This document shows, one piece after another, positions 36,744-45,243 of a stretch of DNA of 64,000 nucleotides (position 1 is the first letter of the stretch; every line of letters starts with the position of its first letter). The notes below the pieces were generated by a model. It saw nothing but the letters and a program-made list of their open reading frames with translations. It ran no database searches and had not been told where the DNA came from. This DNA comes from Cystobacter ferrugineus (lineage in GTDB: Bacteria > Myxococcota > Myxococcia > Myxococcales > Myxococcaceae). The stretch spans positions 552,681-616,680 of the forward strand of contig NZ_MPIN01000005.1 of assembly GCF_001887355.1 (NCBI RefSeq), read 5' to 3'. Position numbers and translations under genes: made by a program.

Positions 36744-38216
36744 CTACGGCCCCCAGTAGAAGCCGGTACCGTCCACGGCCACGCTCCAGACCTCGTCCGG
36801 CGACAACGCCTCGAGGCTCGTGAAGCCCTGCGTGCCGAAGCGGAAGTCCAGCCACTGCGTCCCGTCGAAGCGGACGATGTCATCCGTGTCCAGGCGGCCG
36901 AGAACGGAGCCCCTCCCGAAGGACACCACGTCGAGGATGTCCGGGGCGACACCTCCGTCCACGTAGATGGGGTACGGGGGCTTCGTGCTCCACGTGCCTC
37001 CCTCGCGCTCCAACAGCAGCCCCTGGTCTCCCGAGGCGTAGGCGAGACCCGGGCTCACCACGTGCACGGACTGGAGGGCGTACTGCCCCGCGGAGGTCTG
37101 TGGCAGCGGCTCCCGCAGCCACGTGCCACCATCCGGGTTGGCGTGGTAGGCGACCGGCTCCTCGCTCCTGGCCGTTCCCACGGCGATGAGCGTCCGCGGG
37201 TCGAGCCCGTGGATGGAGCGCAGGTCCGCGTCCACGTGCGCCACCCGCACCGGGTCCGCCGGGTAGTCCCAACGGAGGATGTCCCCGGACTCGCTCACCG
37301 CGTAGAGCGTCGTGCCCCCGTCTCCCTCGAACCCCACGAGGTCCTGGATGGCCGCGCCCGCCCCATCGAAGGGCGTCAGCGTGCAGGGCTGCCCGACGAC
37401 GGTCGTCCGCGTGGCGAGCCGACCCTGCCAGGAGCCCACGAACACGCGCCCGTCGCTCGGCCGTGCCCAGGCGGTGGACCACTCCCCCTTGCAGTCGGAG
37501 AACCGCCGCACGTCGAAGCCGCCGTCCGCCTCGCGGCTGACGTAGGCGAGCACGTCACTGTTGTCGCTCACGAACCAGGCCCGGCCGCGCGCGTGCGGGG
37601 CCACGTCCCGGAGGGCCACTCCGCTGAGGGGCGGTGTCGTCCTCCAATCGACGCCGGCGCAGACGGGCGCCGGGTCCACGCGGGAGTCGCAGTTGTTGTC
37701 GAGGAAGTCGCAGCGCTCCTCCAGGCCGGGTGCGATGGAGGCGGAGTGGTCGTCGCAGTCCGTGCCCCCGGAGGTGGCACTCACGTAGCCGTCCCCATCC
37801 TCGTCGCGCGCGCCCAGGTCCAGGGAGACCTCCGCCGACCCCTTGTCGGGAACGTCCACCCGGGCCGTCGCGGTGGCCACCTCCAGTCCCGCGCACGAGT
37901 GCTCGCGCGCGGAGGCCGTCACCACCACGGTGTGGCTCCAGCCGGCCTTGCGGATGAAGCCCACCTCGCGGGTGCCCTTCCCCTCCAACACCGGAGGATC
38001 CACCGGGAGCTCCAGCGTCCTCGAGGACGCCTCCGCGTCCGCGAGCCGCAGCGTGACGCAGCCCGGACGGAAGCCGTCGTAGGACAGCAGCACGCGGACC
38101 TGGCAGGGGTGGTCCGCGTCACAGGCACTCGGGCGCTCGGCCTCGAGCTCTTCGATGTCCGGCACGGTGCAGGTGATACAGAGCAACCCGAGTCCCACGG
38201 CCAGGGCGCGCGTCAT
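36744..38216 (-). CDS. Lipoprotein with MopE-type metal-binding motif and beta-propeller
   Basis: 490 residues. Type II signal MTRALAVGLGLLCITC with the lipobox Cys at 16. Residues about 30-135 form an Ig-like region. Residues 138-185 carry the putative metal-binding motif: DEDGDGYVS, GGTDCDD, then ERCDFLDNNCDSRVD, as in MopE-like and many myxobacterial secreted proteins, where Asp residues hold calcium and Cys pairs stabilise the loop. The C-terminal 300 residues have repeated blades (SGDILRWDYP, GLAYASGDQGLLLEREGGTW, LDTDDIVRFDGTQW) of a propeller. Surface-exposed; the ligand is unknown. It starts inside the 3' end of the preceding gene (4-bp overlap), so both are co-translated. Confidence 0.82.
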   Translation of the reverse strand: MTRALAVGLGLLCITCTVPDIEELEAERPSACDADHPCQVRVLLSYDGFRPGCVTLRLADAEASSRTLELPVDPPVLEGKGTREVGFIRKAGWSHTVVVTASAREHSCAGLEVATATARVDVPDKGSAEVSLDLGARDEDGDGYVSATSGGTDCDDHSASIAPGLEERCDFLDNNCDSRVDPAPVCAGVDWRTTPPLSGVALRDVAPHARGRAWFVSDNSDVLAYVSREADGGFDVRRFSDCKGEWSTAWARPSDGRVFVGSWQGRLATRTTVVGQPCTLTPFDGAGAAIQDLVGFEGDGGTTLYAVSESGDILRWDYPADPVRVAHVDADLRSIHGLDPRTLIAVGTARSEEPVAYHANPDGGTWLREPLPQTSAGQYALQSVHVVSPGLAYASGDQGLLLEREGGTWSTKPPYPIYVDGGVAPDILDVVSFGRGSVLGRLDTDDIVRFDGTQWLDFRFGTQGFTSLEALSPDEVWSVAVDGTGFYWGP

Positions 38217-38980
38217 GGCGACACCTCCGCCCGCGGCGACGGCGTCCTGTCCGCGAGGAACCAGGTGACGGCCGCCCCAGCGGCGGCGGTGACGGCCGCG
38301 CCCAGGAGGACGTTGGCCGCGAGCGCCTGTCCCCTCGCGCTGTCCAGGTGCGCCTGCCGATCGCTGTAGAAGGCGGCCGCGCGCGCGTCGCTCACGCTGC
38401 CGCGTGACTTCAGGCCGAAGTAGCCGCCCACGCCACCGAGCACCACGCCCGCTCCCAGCAGCGCCAATGGGAGCACCGGAGTGGAGCGCGAGGTGCGCAC
38501 CTCCGCTTCCGCCCCGGCGGAGGGGATGAGCGCGGGAGCTGGCGTCTGCGCGAGCTTCGCGCCCGGCACCGCGCGCGGCGCGTCCGACGGTGCGCGCGGG
38601 TTGCGAGCCAGCTCGCGCTGGACTTCACCGCGCACCTTCTCGAAGTCGCGCGCCACCTTGGGGGAGACCTTCACCGGGAGGCTCGCATCGGGCCACAGCG
38701 TCAGGCCGGCGCGGAAGGCCGCCATGGACTCATCGCGCCGCCTCAGGTCCCCGAGCACGAGGCCCCGGTAGATGGCCACCCGGGCCCGCTCTCCATCGTT
38801 GCGCGCGAGGATGCTGGCGCCTTCGAGCTCCACGAGCGCGCGCTCGTAGTCGAGGTCCTCATAGGCACGCGCCGTGGCCGCCATACGGCCCTCGAAGTCC
38901 GGGACAGTGGAGGCCGACGGCTGGCTCCACGCTGGCGACGCCAGCATCAGCACAAGGCCGAGCACGATTCGCAGTTTCAT
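38213..38980 (-). CDS. Exported protein with TPR-like N-domain and two C-terminal membrane helices
   Basis: 255 residues from MKLRIVLG; the Sec signal is cut after PAWSQ. Residues 30-120 look like one or two tetratricopeptide-type helix pairs (ARAYEDLDYERALVELEGAS, ARVAIYRGLVLGDLRRRDES). A Pro/Ala linker leads to two Gly/Ala-rich membrane helices (VLPLALLGAGVVLGGVGGYF and LAANVLLGAAVTAAAGAAVT) separated by a short charged loop. This plan is common in uncharacterised myxobacterial envelope proteins. Its stop overlaps the ATG of the MopE-like lipoprotein gene. The 40-bp element at 39090 lies 110 bp upstream of its start and may be its control region. Confidence 0.75.
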   Translation of the reverse strand: MKLRIVLGLVLMLASPAWSQPSASTVPDFEGRMAATARAYEDLDYERALVELEGASILARNDGERARVAIYRGLVLGDLRRRDESMAAFRAGLTLWPDASLPVKVSPKVARDFEKVRGEVQRELARNPRAPSDAPRAVPGAKLAQTPAPALIPSAGAEAEVRTSRSTPVLPLALLGAGVVLGGVGGYFGLKSRGSVSDARAAAFYSDRQAHLDSARGQALAANVLLGAAVTAAAGAAVTWFLADRTPSPRAEVSP

Positions 38981-39089
38981 GGGCGCGCAAGATACCACCT
39001 GGCTCCAAACGGCGAGACGTTCCGTCTCCATGGTGCAGTTGTCACCGACGCTGTAACGCCGTGGCAGACACACGGCACGGCCCTCATGC

Positions 39090-39129
39090 TTTTCAAATCA
39101 ATCACCACGCTCAATGATAGGCATTAGCC
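39090..39129 (-). promoter_or_regulatory. Conserved 40-bp intergenic element, copy A
   Basis: TTTTCAAATCAATCACCACG continuing through CAATGATAGGCATTAGCC. It is about 85% identical to copy B at 51554-51592. In both places it lies 108-110 bp upstream of a minus-strand envelope gene (here 38980), so it is probably read on the minus strand. Its core AATGATAGGCATTA resembles a Fur box (12 of 14 positions of AATGATAATCATTA). Confidence 0.5.
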
Positions 39130-39130
39130 C

Positions 39131-39225
39131 CTCGCTGGACGACATGAAGATCAACCGCTTGTCTGGCGGCGGGACTTCTACTCCCGCGACATCGATGGCC
39201 ACATCTGGGAGGTCCTCACCCCCAC
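39131..39225 (+). pseudogene. C-terminal fragment of a VOC/glyoxalase gene
   Basis: The frame from 39131 reads LVWRRDFYSRDIDGHIWEVL and then TP, matching the end of VOC-family proteins (FYxRDPDGHxWEVL). It has no start codon and a stop shortly upstream, and no other part of the gene is present. After the motif the frame drifts into unrelated sequence and ends inside tauA. Confidence 0.6.
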
Positions 39226-39304
39226 CTGCGTCCGAGACGGGACGGGGCCACGGCATCCGCCGTCATATGCTCATGCGAAAAGGTTATTTAGCTCCGGACG
39301 AATT

Positions 39305-39334
39305 CTCGAACACGCTGCTTACTCCGTGTTCGAG
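39305..39334 (+). promoter_or_regulatory. Leader inverted repeat overlapping the tauA ribosome-binding site
   Basis: CTCGAACACG (39305-39314) and CGTGTTCGAG (39325-39334) are perfect 10-bp arms with a 10-nt loop. The right arm covers the first part of GAGGAG (39332-39337), the tauA ribosome-binding site. It can be a regulator operator or an mRNA hairpin that hides the site. Confidence 0.6.
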
Positions 39335-39345
39335 GAGTGTCCCAC

Positions 39346-40326
39346 ATGAGCGCACCCCTGTTTCCCCACCGGCTGCTGGCGGTCCTGGTTGGGGGCTGTC
39401 TGGCGCTGTCCGCCCAGGCGGCTGACATCGTCATCGGATACCAGACCGGCATCGACCCGACCAAGGTGCCGCAAGCCGACGGCACCTACGAGAAGGCCAT
39501 CGGCCAGAAGCTCGACTGGCGGCGATTCAACAGCGGCGCGGAGGTGATCACCGCCATGGCCTCCGGCGCCGTGCAGCTCGGCAACCTCGGCTCCAGCCCG
39601 TTGGCCGCTGCCGCCACCCGGGGCCTGCCGATCGTCACCTTCCTGGTCTCCGCGCAGATCAACTCCGCCGAGGCCCTGGTGGTACGCCAGGGCAGCAACA
39701 TCAACACCCCCCAGGATCTGGTCGGCAGGACCATCGCCACCCCATTCGTCTCCACCTCCCACTACAGCCTGCTCGGCGCGCTCAAGCACTGGAAGCTGGA
39801 CGCGAACAAGGTGAAGGTGATCAACCTCAACCCCACCGAGATCGCCGCCGCCTGGAAGCGCGGTGATATCGACGGTGCCTTCGTCTGGTCACCGGCTCTC
39901 GGCGAGATCAAGAAGAGCGGCAAGGTGCTCACCACCGCCGCGGAAGTCGGCTCCTGGGGCGCGCCGACCTTCGAGGTCTGGGTCGCGCGCAAGGACTTCG
40001 CTGAAAAGCACCCCGAGGTGCTCGCCCGTTTCGCCCGGGTCAGCCTGGAAGCCTTCGCCGACTACGCCGCCCACAAGGACGCCTGGACCGCCCAATCCGA
40101 GCCGGTGCGGAAGATCGCCAGGCTGACCGGCGCGAACCCGGAGGACGTGCCGGAACTGCTGGCGGGCTCCAGCTTCCCGGATGCCAGGGCCCAGGAACGG
40201 CTGCTCGGCGGAGAGACCACCAAGGCCATTGCCGCCACCGCCCTGTTCCTCAAGGAGCAAGGCAAGACCGACACGGTACGGCCCGACTACTCGCCCTACG
40301 TCAGCGCGAAGTACTTGAAGGACTGA
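39346..40326 (+). CDS. tauA: Taurine ABC transporter, periplasmic binding protein
   Basis: 326 residues from ATG 39346 (GAGGAG 8 bp upstream). Signal peptide cut after LSAQA, then the SsuA/TauA-type binding protein: ADIVIGYQTGIDPTKVPQAD, TAMASGAVQLGNLGSSPLAA, NLNPTEIAAAWKRGDIDGAF, ending in YSPYVSAKYLKD. It captures taurine (2-aminoethanesulfonate) in the periplasm for import as a sulfur source. First gene of tauABCD. Operon order and protein sequence resemble the Pseudomonas type more than typical myxobacterial genes, so transfer is likely. Confidence 0.95.
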   Translation: MSAPLFPHRLLAVLVGGCLALSAQAADIVIGYQTGIDPTKVPQADGTYEKAIGQKLDWRRFNSGAEVITAMASGAVQLGNLGSSPLAAAATRGLPIVTFLVSAQINSAEALVVRQGSNINTPQDLVGRTIATPFVSTSHYSLLGALKHWKLDANKVKVINLNPTEIAAAWKRGDIDGAFVWSPALGEIKKSGKVLTTAAEVGSWGAPTFEVWVARKDFAEKHPEVLARFARVSLEAFADYAAHKDAWTAQSEPVRKIARLTGANPEDVPELLAGSSFPDARAQERLLGGETTKAIAATALFLKEQGKTDTVRPDYSPYVSAKYLKD

Positions 40327-40359
40327 CGCCGTCTGGCCCCTCCCCTCCCCGAGACGAAG

Positions 40360-41142
40360 ATGGCCCTACTGCAACTGGAGCGCATCAGCGCACGCTACCC
40401 CGGAGCGGCCGGTCCGGTCCTGACAGACATCTCCCTCAGTCTCGGGCCGCGGCAGTTGCTGGTCGCACTCGGCCCATCCGGCAGTGGAAAGACCACGTTG
40501 CTCAACCTGATCGCCGGCTTCGTGCCGCCCAGCGGCGGACGCATCACCCTCGACGGCGTCCCGGTGCACGGCCCCAGCGCCGAGCGCGGCGTGGTCTTCC
40601 AGGACGACGCCCTGCTGCCCTGGCAGGACGTGCTGAGCAACGTCGCCTTTGGCCTCGAGCTGGCCGGCATGCCGCGTGACCAGCGCGAGGCCAGGGCCCG
40701 CGAAATGCTCGCCCTGGTCGACCTGGCCGGTTTCGACACGCGGCGAATCTGGCAGCTCTCCGGTGGCCAGAAGCAGCGCGTCGGCATCGCCCGCGCCCTC
40801 GCCGCGGACCCGCGCGTCCTGCTGATGGATGAACCCTTCGGCGCGCTGGACGCCTTCACCCGCGAGCAGATGCAGGAACTCCTGCTCCAGGTGTGGACGC
40901 GCACGTCCAAGCCGGTGTTCCTGATCACCCACGACATCGAGGAGGCGGTGTTCCTCGCCACCGAGCTGATCCTCCTGTCTCCCCATCCGGGACGCATCAG
41001 CGAACGCCTCGAGCTCGACTTCGGCCAGCGCCATGCCGCCGGAGAGAGCGCACGGGCGATCAAATCCGACCCGCGCTTCATCGAAACCCGCGAACACGTC
41101 CTGGCCCAGGTCTTCGCCGAGCGGAAGAGGAGGACGGCATGA
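40360..41142 (+). CDS. tauB: Taurine ABC transporter, ATP-binding protein
   Basis: 260 residues. Walker [11 protein letters not shown]-loop [12 protein letters not shown], signature [15 protein letters not shown], Walker [13 protein letters not shown], and the H-loop in [13 protein letters not shown]. The C-terminal part ([20 protein letters not shown]) is typical of the nitrate/sulfonate/taurine class. It energises import through TauC. The gene starts 33 bp after tauA, and its stop overlaps the tauC start by 4 bp (ATGA). Confidence 0.96.
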   Translation: MALLQLERISARYPGAAGPVLTDISLSLGPRQLLVALGPSGSGKTTLLNLIAGFVPPSGGRITLDGVPVHGPSAERGVVFQDDALLPWQDVLSNVAFGLELAGMPRDQREARAREMLALVDLAGFDTRRIWQLSGGQKQRVGIARALAADPRVLLMDEPFGALDAFTREQMQELLLQVWTRTSKPVFLITHDIEEAVFLATELILLSPHPGRISERLELDFGQRHAAGESARAIKSDPRFIETREHVLAQVFAERKRRTA

Positions 41143-41972
41143 GCAGCCTCGAACTTCCAGCCGTGGCGAACGGCCCCGAGCCCACGGCCCGGCCCCCGCG
41201 CCGGCCGCTGAGCCTCACGGTCATCAGCGCCCTGACGGTCTCCACCCTGTTGTTCCTGTGGTGGGCGGTGACCACCTCCGGGTTGATCGAGCCCCTGTTC
41301 CTGCCTGCCCCACAAGCCGTGGCGCGAAAGGGCTGGGAGCTGGTGACCCAGGGCTACATGGACGCCAGCCTGTGGCAGCACCTGGGTGCCAGCCTGGGGC
41401 GCATCGGCGTGGCCCTGCTCGCCGCCGTGCTGACCGCGATTCCCCTGGGCATCGCCATGGGTCGCAGCCGCGTGGCCCGAGGAATCTTCGATCCGTTGAT
41501 CGAGTTCTACCGGCCGATTCCCCCGCTGGCCTACCTGCCGCTGATCGTCATCTGGTGCGGCATCGGCGAGCTGTCCAAGGTGCTGCTGATCTTCCTGGCC
41601 ATCTTCGCGCCCATTGCCATCGCCACCGCCGCCGGCGTGCGCCATGTCGATCCGACCCGGCTGCGTGCCGCGCAATCCCTGGGCGCCACCCAGGCGCAGC
41701 TCATCCGCCATGTCATCCTGCCCAGTGCCCTGCCGGACATCCTCACCAGTGTGCGCATTGGCCTGGGTGTGGGGTGGTCCACCCTGGTGGCCTCCGAGCT
41801 GATCGCCGCCACCAGTGGCCTCGGCTTCATGGTGCAGTCGGCGGCGCAATTCCTGGTCACGGACGTGGTGATCCTCGGCATCCTGGTCATCGCCCTGATC
41901 GCCTTCGCCCTGGAGCTCGGCCTTCGCGCCCTGCAACGCAGGCTGGTGCCCTGGCATGGGCAGAGTCACTGA
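41139..41972 (+). CDS. tauC: Taurine ABC transporter, permease
   Basis: 277 residues from ATG 41139; a longer open frame upstream lies inside tauB and is not used. About six membrane helices. The cytoplasmic EAA-type loop that contacts TauB is visible as [20 protein letters not shown], followed by [20 protein letters not shown]. Forms the homodimeric taurine channel in the inner membrane. Translationally coupled to tauB. Confidence 0.95.
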   Translation: MSSLELPAVANGPEPTARPPRRPLSLTVISALTVSTLLFLWWAVTTSGLIEPLFLPAPQAVARKGWELVTQGYMDASLWQHLGASLGRIGVALLAAVLTAIPLGIAMGRSRVARGIFDPLIEFYRPIPPLAYLPLIVIWCGIGELSKVLLIFLAIFAPIAIATAAGVRHVDPTRLRAAQSLGATQAQLIRHVILPSALPDILTSVRIGLGVGWSTLVASELIAATSGLGFMVQSAAQFLVTDVVILGILVIALIAFALELGLRALQRRLVPWHGQSH

Positions 41973-41994
41973 ACCTTCAGAAGAGGTAGAGAAG

Positions 41995-42828
41995 ATGTCC
42001 CTGAACATCACCCCCTTGAATCCCGCCCTCGGTGCGGTCGTCGAAGGCATCAACCTGCGCGACCCCCTGAGCGACTCCCACCGTGACGCCATCGAGCAAG
42101 CCCTGCTGCGGCACCAGGTGCTGTTCTTCCGCGACCAGCCCCTGACTCCTCAGCAGCAGGCCGCCTTCGCCGCGCGCTTCGGAGAGCTGCACATCCACCC
42201 CATCTACCCGAACATCCCCGAGCAGCCACAAGTGCTGGTGCTCGATACCGCCGTCACCGACGTGCGTGACAACGCCATCTGGCACACCGACGTCACCTTC
42301 CTGGAAACCCCAGCCCTCGGCGCCGTGCTCGCCGCCAAGAAACTGCCCCCCTATGGTGGCGATACCCTGTGGGCCAGCAGCAGCGCGGCCTTCGACGCCT
42401 TGTCGAAGCCGATGCAGAAACTGCTCGACGGCCTCACCGCCCTCCACGACATCACCCGCTCCTTCCCACTGGAGCGCTTCGGCGCCACCCCGGAAGATCT
42501 CGCCCGGTACGAGGAAGCCAAGCGGAAGAACCCACCGCGACCCCACCCGGTGGTGCGCACCCACCCGGTGACCGGACGCAAGGGATTGTTCATCAACGAC
42601 GGCTTCACCACTCGCATCAATGAACTGGAGCCGGCGGAGAGCGATGCCCTGCTGCGCTTCCTCTTCGCCCACAGCACCCGCCCGGAGTTCTCCATCCGCT
42701 GGCGCTGGCAGGAAAACGACGTGGCCTTCTGGGACAACCGCATCACCCAGCACTACGCGGTCGACGACTACCGCCCGCAGCGGCGGGTGATGCACCGCGC
42801 CACCATCCTCGGTGACAAGCCGTTCTGA
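41995..42828 (+). CDS. tauD: Taurine dioxygenase, Fe(II)/2-oxoglutarate-dependent
   Basis: 277 residues from [20 protein letters not shown]; the AAGAGG-type site upstream supports ATG 41995. The facial triad is intact: His97 and Asp99 in WHTDVTF, and His253 in [19 protein letters not shown], which also holds the 2-oxoglutarate-binding Arg. It hydroxylates taurine at C1 (EC 1.14.11.17), releasing sulfite and aminoacetaldehyde during sulfur starvation. Last gene of the operon. No Cbl/CysB-type regulator is in the window. Confidence 0.96.
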   Translation: MSLNITPLNPALGAVVEGINLRDPLSDSHRDAIEQALLRHQVLFFRDQPLTPQQQAAFAARFGELHIHPIYPNIPEQPQVLVLDTAVTDVRDNAIWHTDVTFLETPALGAVLAAKKLPPYGGDTLWASSSAAFDALSKPMQKLLDGLTALHDITRSFPLERFGATPEDLARYEEAKRKNPPRPHPVVRTHPVTGRKGLFINDGFTTRINELEPAESDALLRFLFAHSTRPEFSIRWRWQENDVAFWDNRITQHYAVDDYRPQRRVMHRATILGDKPF

Positions 42829-42934
42829 CCCGGAGGGGAGTCTCGTCCCAGTGCGGGCGCAGGGGGCGACCCAGGGCGTCGAAGGACTTCCATCATGGAG
42901 GGGACCGGGCCGGGCCGCTGCACGGGAGCGCACC

Positions 42935-43912
42935 TCACGCCGCGGCGCTGGTGACGACGATCTTCCCCCGGGCGTGACCTCCTTCGAGATAGCGAACGGC
43001 TCCACGGCCTTCGCTCAGCGGGAACGTCCTGTCGATGACCGGCATGACCTTGCCGGCCTCGATGAGCTCCTTCAGTACCTCCAGGTCCTCCTTGCGAGCC
43101 AGCGCGACCAGCAGCCGGAGCCTGTGGCTCACGAAGGGTGCGAGCATGAGCACCCGGAGTTGACGGTCGAGACCTCCGAACCACCGTCCTCCGCCTTCTC
43201 CGCCAACGATCACGAGGGTTCCCTTGGGAGTGAGCGCACGCCGGAGGAGAGGCAGCTCACGGTTGCCCGCGGTGTCGAGGATGAGGTCATAACGCGGCCC
43301 CATCTCCGTGAAGTCCTGGCGCGTGTAGTCAATGACGTCGTCCGCCCCGATCGAGCGGACCAGTTCCACCTTCGTGGTGCTGCACACGCCGGTGACATGC
43401 GCTCCGAATGCCTTGGCCAGCTGCACCGCGAACAAGCCCACGCCGCCGGCCGCGCCGATGATCAAGACCTTCTGCCCCGGCTGAACCTGCCCCTGGTCGC
43501 GCAACGCCTGCAGGGCGGTGGCGGCGGAGGTCGGGACCGCCGCGGCCTGCTCGAACGAGAGGTTGGACGGCTTGTGCAGGAGCTTGTCCTCCCGGGCACA
43601 CGCGTACTCGGCGAGCGCGCCGTCGCAGGTGCCGAACACCTCGTCGCCTGGCTGAAACCGTGTCACGCCCTTGCCGACCGCCTCGACACGCCCCGAGACG
43701 TCCATCCCGCGAACGGACGTCTTCGGGCCACGCCATCCGAAGCCGAGGCGCAGCAGGTACGGCATGCCGGTCATCAGGTGCCAATCTCCAATGTGGAGAG
43801 CGGTCGCGTGAACGCGCAGGAGCACCTGGCCCTCCCCGGCCACGGGCTTGTCGATGTCTCGGAGGTGCAGGACATCGGACGAGCCATACGTGTCTTGGAC
43901 GATCGCCTTCAT
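42935..43912 (-). CDS. MDR-family NAD(P)-dependent alcohol dehydrogenase/quinone reductase
   Basis: 325 residues, medium-chain dehydrogenase/reductase fold. GroES-like N-domain (MKAIVQDTYGSSDVLHLRDI, GMDVSGRVEAVGKGVTRFQPGDEVFG), NADPH-binding GAAGGVGLFAVQLAKAFGAHV, and an IDRTFPLSEGRGAVRYLEGGHARGKIVV ending typical of quinone-oxidoreductase relatives. The structural-zinc Cys cluster is absent, so it is the zinc-independent subgroup. It reduces quinones, enones or similar electrophiles in the cytoplasm. Its ATG overlaps the stop of the XRE regulator by 4 bp, so it is co-expressed with and probably repressed by it. Confidence 0.92.
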   Translation of the reverse strand: MKAIVQDTYGSSDVLHLRDIDKPVAGEGQVLLRVHATALHIGDWHLMTGMPYLLRLGFGWRGPKTSVRGMDVSGRVEAVGKGVTRFQPGDEVFGTCDGALAEYACAREDKLLHKPSNLSFEQAAAVPTSAATALQALRDQGQVQPGQKVLIIGAAGGVGLFAVQLAKAFGAHVTGVCSTTKVELVRSIGADDVIDYTRQDFTEMGPRYDLILDTAGNRELPLLRRALTPKGTLVIVGGEGGGRWFGGLDRQLRVLMLAPFVSHRLRLLVALARKEDLEVLKELIEAGKVMPVIDRTFPLSEGRGAVRYLEGGHARGKIVVTSAAA

Positions 43913-44139
43913 GGATCCTGCCTTTCACTGTCCGAGTACTGGAACACTTCTTCGAGCGGGACCTTGAACACCCGCGCGATCTGGAACGCCATCTCGAGCG
44001 AAGGCGAGTAGCGGCCTTGTTCGATGGCGATGATGGTCTGCCGGGTCACGCCGATGCGCTGTGCCAGATCGGCCTGGGTCATCTCTCCGTGTGCGAATCG
44101 GAGTGCGCGGATGGCATTCGTGATGTGGGTTCGATTCAC
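43909..44139 (-). CDS. XRE/Cro-CI family regulator
   Basis: About 76 residues from GTG 44139 (GTG 44142 equally possible). A single HTH: ALRFAHGEMTQADLAQRIGV then TRQTIIAIEQGRYSPSLEMA and the conserved FKVPLEEVFQY end, as in the small YgzD-type regulators. A longer version from TTG 44205 would begin at or upstream of the predicted transcript start, so it is less likely. First gene of an operon with the MDR reductase. A palindrome between the -35 and -10 of its own promoter suggests autorepression. Confidence 0.88.
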   Translation of the reverse strand: MNRTHITNAIRALRFAHGEMTQADLAQRIGVTRQTIIAIEQGRYSPSLEMAFQIARVFKVPLEEVFQYSDSERQDP

Positions 44140-44213
44140 CACGGATGAAAACCCAGGTGGTAGGCCACGATCTTCGTCGCGGACCCGAGGAGCGAAGAAA
44201 TCCAACGTTTCCA

Positions 44214-44242
44214 GAAGTAAAGTATCCTTTACATGATGTCAA
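44214..44242 (-). promoter_or_regulatory. Promoter with internal operator for the XRE-MDR operon
   Basis: On the minus strand a consensus -35 TTGACA (44242-44237) is followed, 17 bp on, by TACTTC (44219-44214) as -10. Between and overlapping them lies the perfect palindrome GTAAAG-N4-CTTTAC (44217-44232), placed where a bound repressor would block RNA polymerase. Confidence 0.65.
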
Positions 44243-44434
44243 GAATCTTTGACTCGGACAAGGTCGGCTGTCTCGACCCCTGCCCTGCCGGGAGGTGATG
44301 TCTGGGACGAGACCGAACCTCCCAGGACCCATGGTCCACCTTGACTTGTCTGGTCGAATCCGCTCCCCTGAGGACTCAGGAGATGGACGCGCGCACCGCG
44401 GTCTGGTGCCTGGGGCCAATGTAAGGAGCCACGC

Positions 44435-45214
44435 ATGGCGAACGAGAAGAACGAGAAAGAGGATGGAGCGGGGTCCTTCCAGTGGGGCAGGTGCTACGAG
44501 GTGGATCCCCGCCTGGGACGCCTCCACGAGGCGTGGAACGTGGTCACCGGCACTCCGGCCCTGACGCTCGTCCCGGGGGCCGGCGTGGCCTGGCAACCCG
44601 AGGGGCCCTGCCGGATGAGTCTCATCTACGAGCCGGAGCGGGCCTCCGTGACGCTGGATCTGGAGCAGGCGCCCGCCTCGGTGCGGACCTCCGAGCTGAC
44701 CAACCTCTTCGTCTTGATGGCTGGCGCGCTCCAACGCGTGGAGGATGATGCGCAAGTGGACGCCCACCTCGCGGGGGGACCGGTAGGGGCTGGGGTTCCT
44801 GGGGTCTCGCCCGTGCGTCGGCTCTGGCGTTTCAGGACGGGGCTCGCCGCCGCGGGGGGCGCCGTGCTCGCGGTGAGCCTCGCTGTCTGTCTCTACTCGA
44901 GGCTGGACGCCGCGCATTCCCATGTCGGCCATCGCGTCTGGGCCATCGAGGATGCGCTGCGACGGGAGTCGGACTTCGTCATCCGGAGCAATCCGGACTC
45001 GGAGGCCATCGCCTACCCTCTCCCCGAAAAGCCCTGGACGAAACAGGCCGTGCCCCCCTGTGAGACCAACAAGGGCGAGGTGGAGATCAACAAGGGCTGC
45101 TGGGTGGAACTCGCGAAGAAGCCCCCCTGCTACAGCAATCAGGCCGAGTACCAGGGCAAGTGTTACATGCCCGTGCGCAAACAGGACCCCGTGCCGCGAT
45201 CCGTGCAGCCGTGA
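44435..45214 (+). CDS. Membrane protein with the CWVE/PPC/YQGKCYMP tail of kinase-linked myxobacterial proteins
   Basis: 259 residues; AAGGAG just upstream. Soluble N-part of about 125 residues, one membrane helix (GLAAAGGAVLAVSLAVCLYS, near 150-170), then an exported C-tail with the pattern PPCETNKGEVEINKGCWVEL followed by PPC, then EYQGKCYMPV. This tail is usual in myxobacterial Ser/Thr protein kinases or their companions, where it may form a small disulfide-rich domain. No kinase domain is fused here and none is adjacent, so it is a stand-alone relative. A fragment of a second copy survives at 21099. Confidence 0.75.
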   Translation: MANEKNEKEDGAGSFQWGRCYEVDPRLGRLHEAWNVVTGTPALTLVPGAGVAWQPEGPCRMSLIYEPERASVTLDLEQAPASVRTSELTNLFVLMAGALQRVEDDAQVDAHLAGGPVGAGVPGVSPVRRLWRFRTGLAAAGGAVLAVSLAVCLYSRLDAAHSHVGHRVWAIEDALRRESDFVIRSNPDSEAIAYPLPEKPWTKQAVPPCETNKGEVEINKGCWVELAKKPPCYSNQAEYQGKCYMPVRKQDPVPRSVQP

Positions 45215-45226
45215 GCCCGGTCAACA

Positions 45227-45243
45227 GAGCGCGACGCGCGCTC
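45227..45243. terminator. Bidirectional hairpin between convergent genes
   Basis: GAGCGCG (45227-45233) pairs with CGCGCTC (45237-45243) over a 3-nt loop between the stops of the kinase-tail gene and the PNPOx-family gene; its right arm overlaps the latter's stop codon. Confidence 0.55.

Larger units (their letters stand above)
38981..39345. other. 365-bp spacer upstream of tauA
   Basis: Contains, in order, the 40-bp conserved element (39090-39129), a decayed VOC gene fragment (39131-39225) and the tauA leader hairpin (39305-39334). A frame starting at ATG 39114 crosses the stretch but has no family features. Confidence 0.6.

Noticed and set aside
39114-39425. Small gene beginning MIGISPSLDDMKINRLSGGG
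   Set aside because: No ribosome-binding site, overlaps tauA, and the neighbouring frame contains a recognisable VOC remnant. The similar start in element copy B stops after a few codons.
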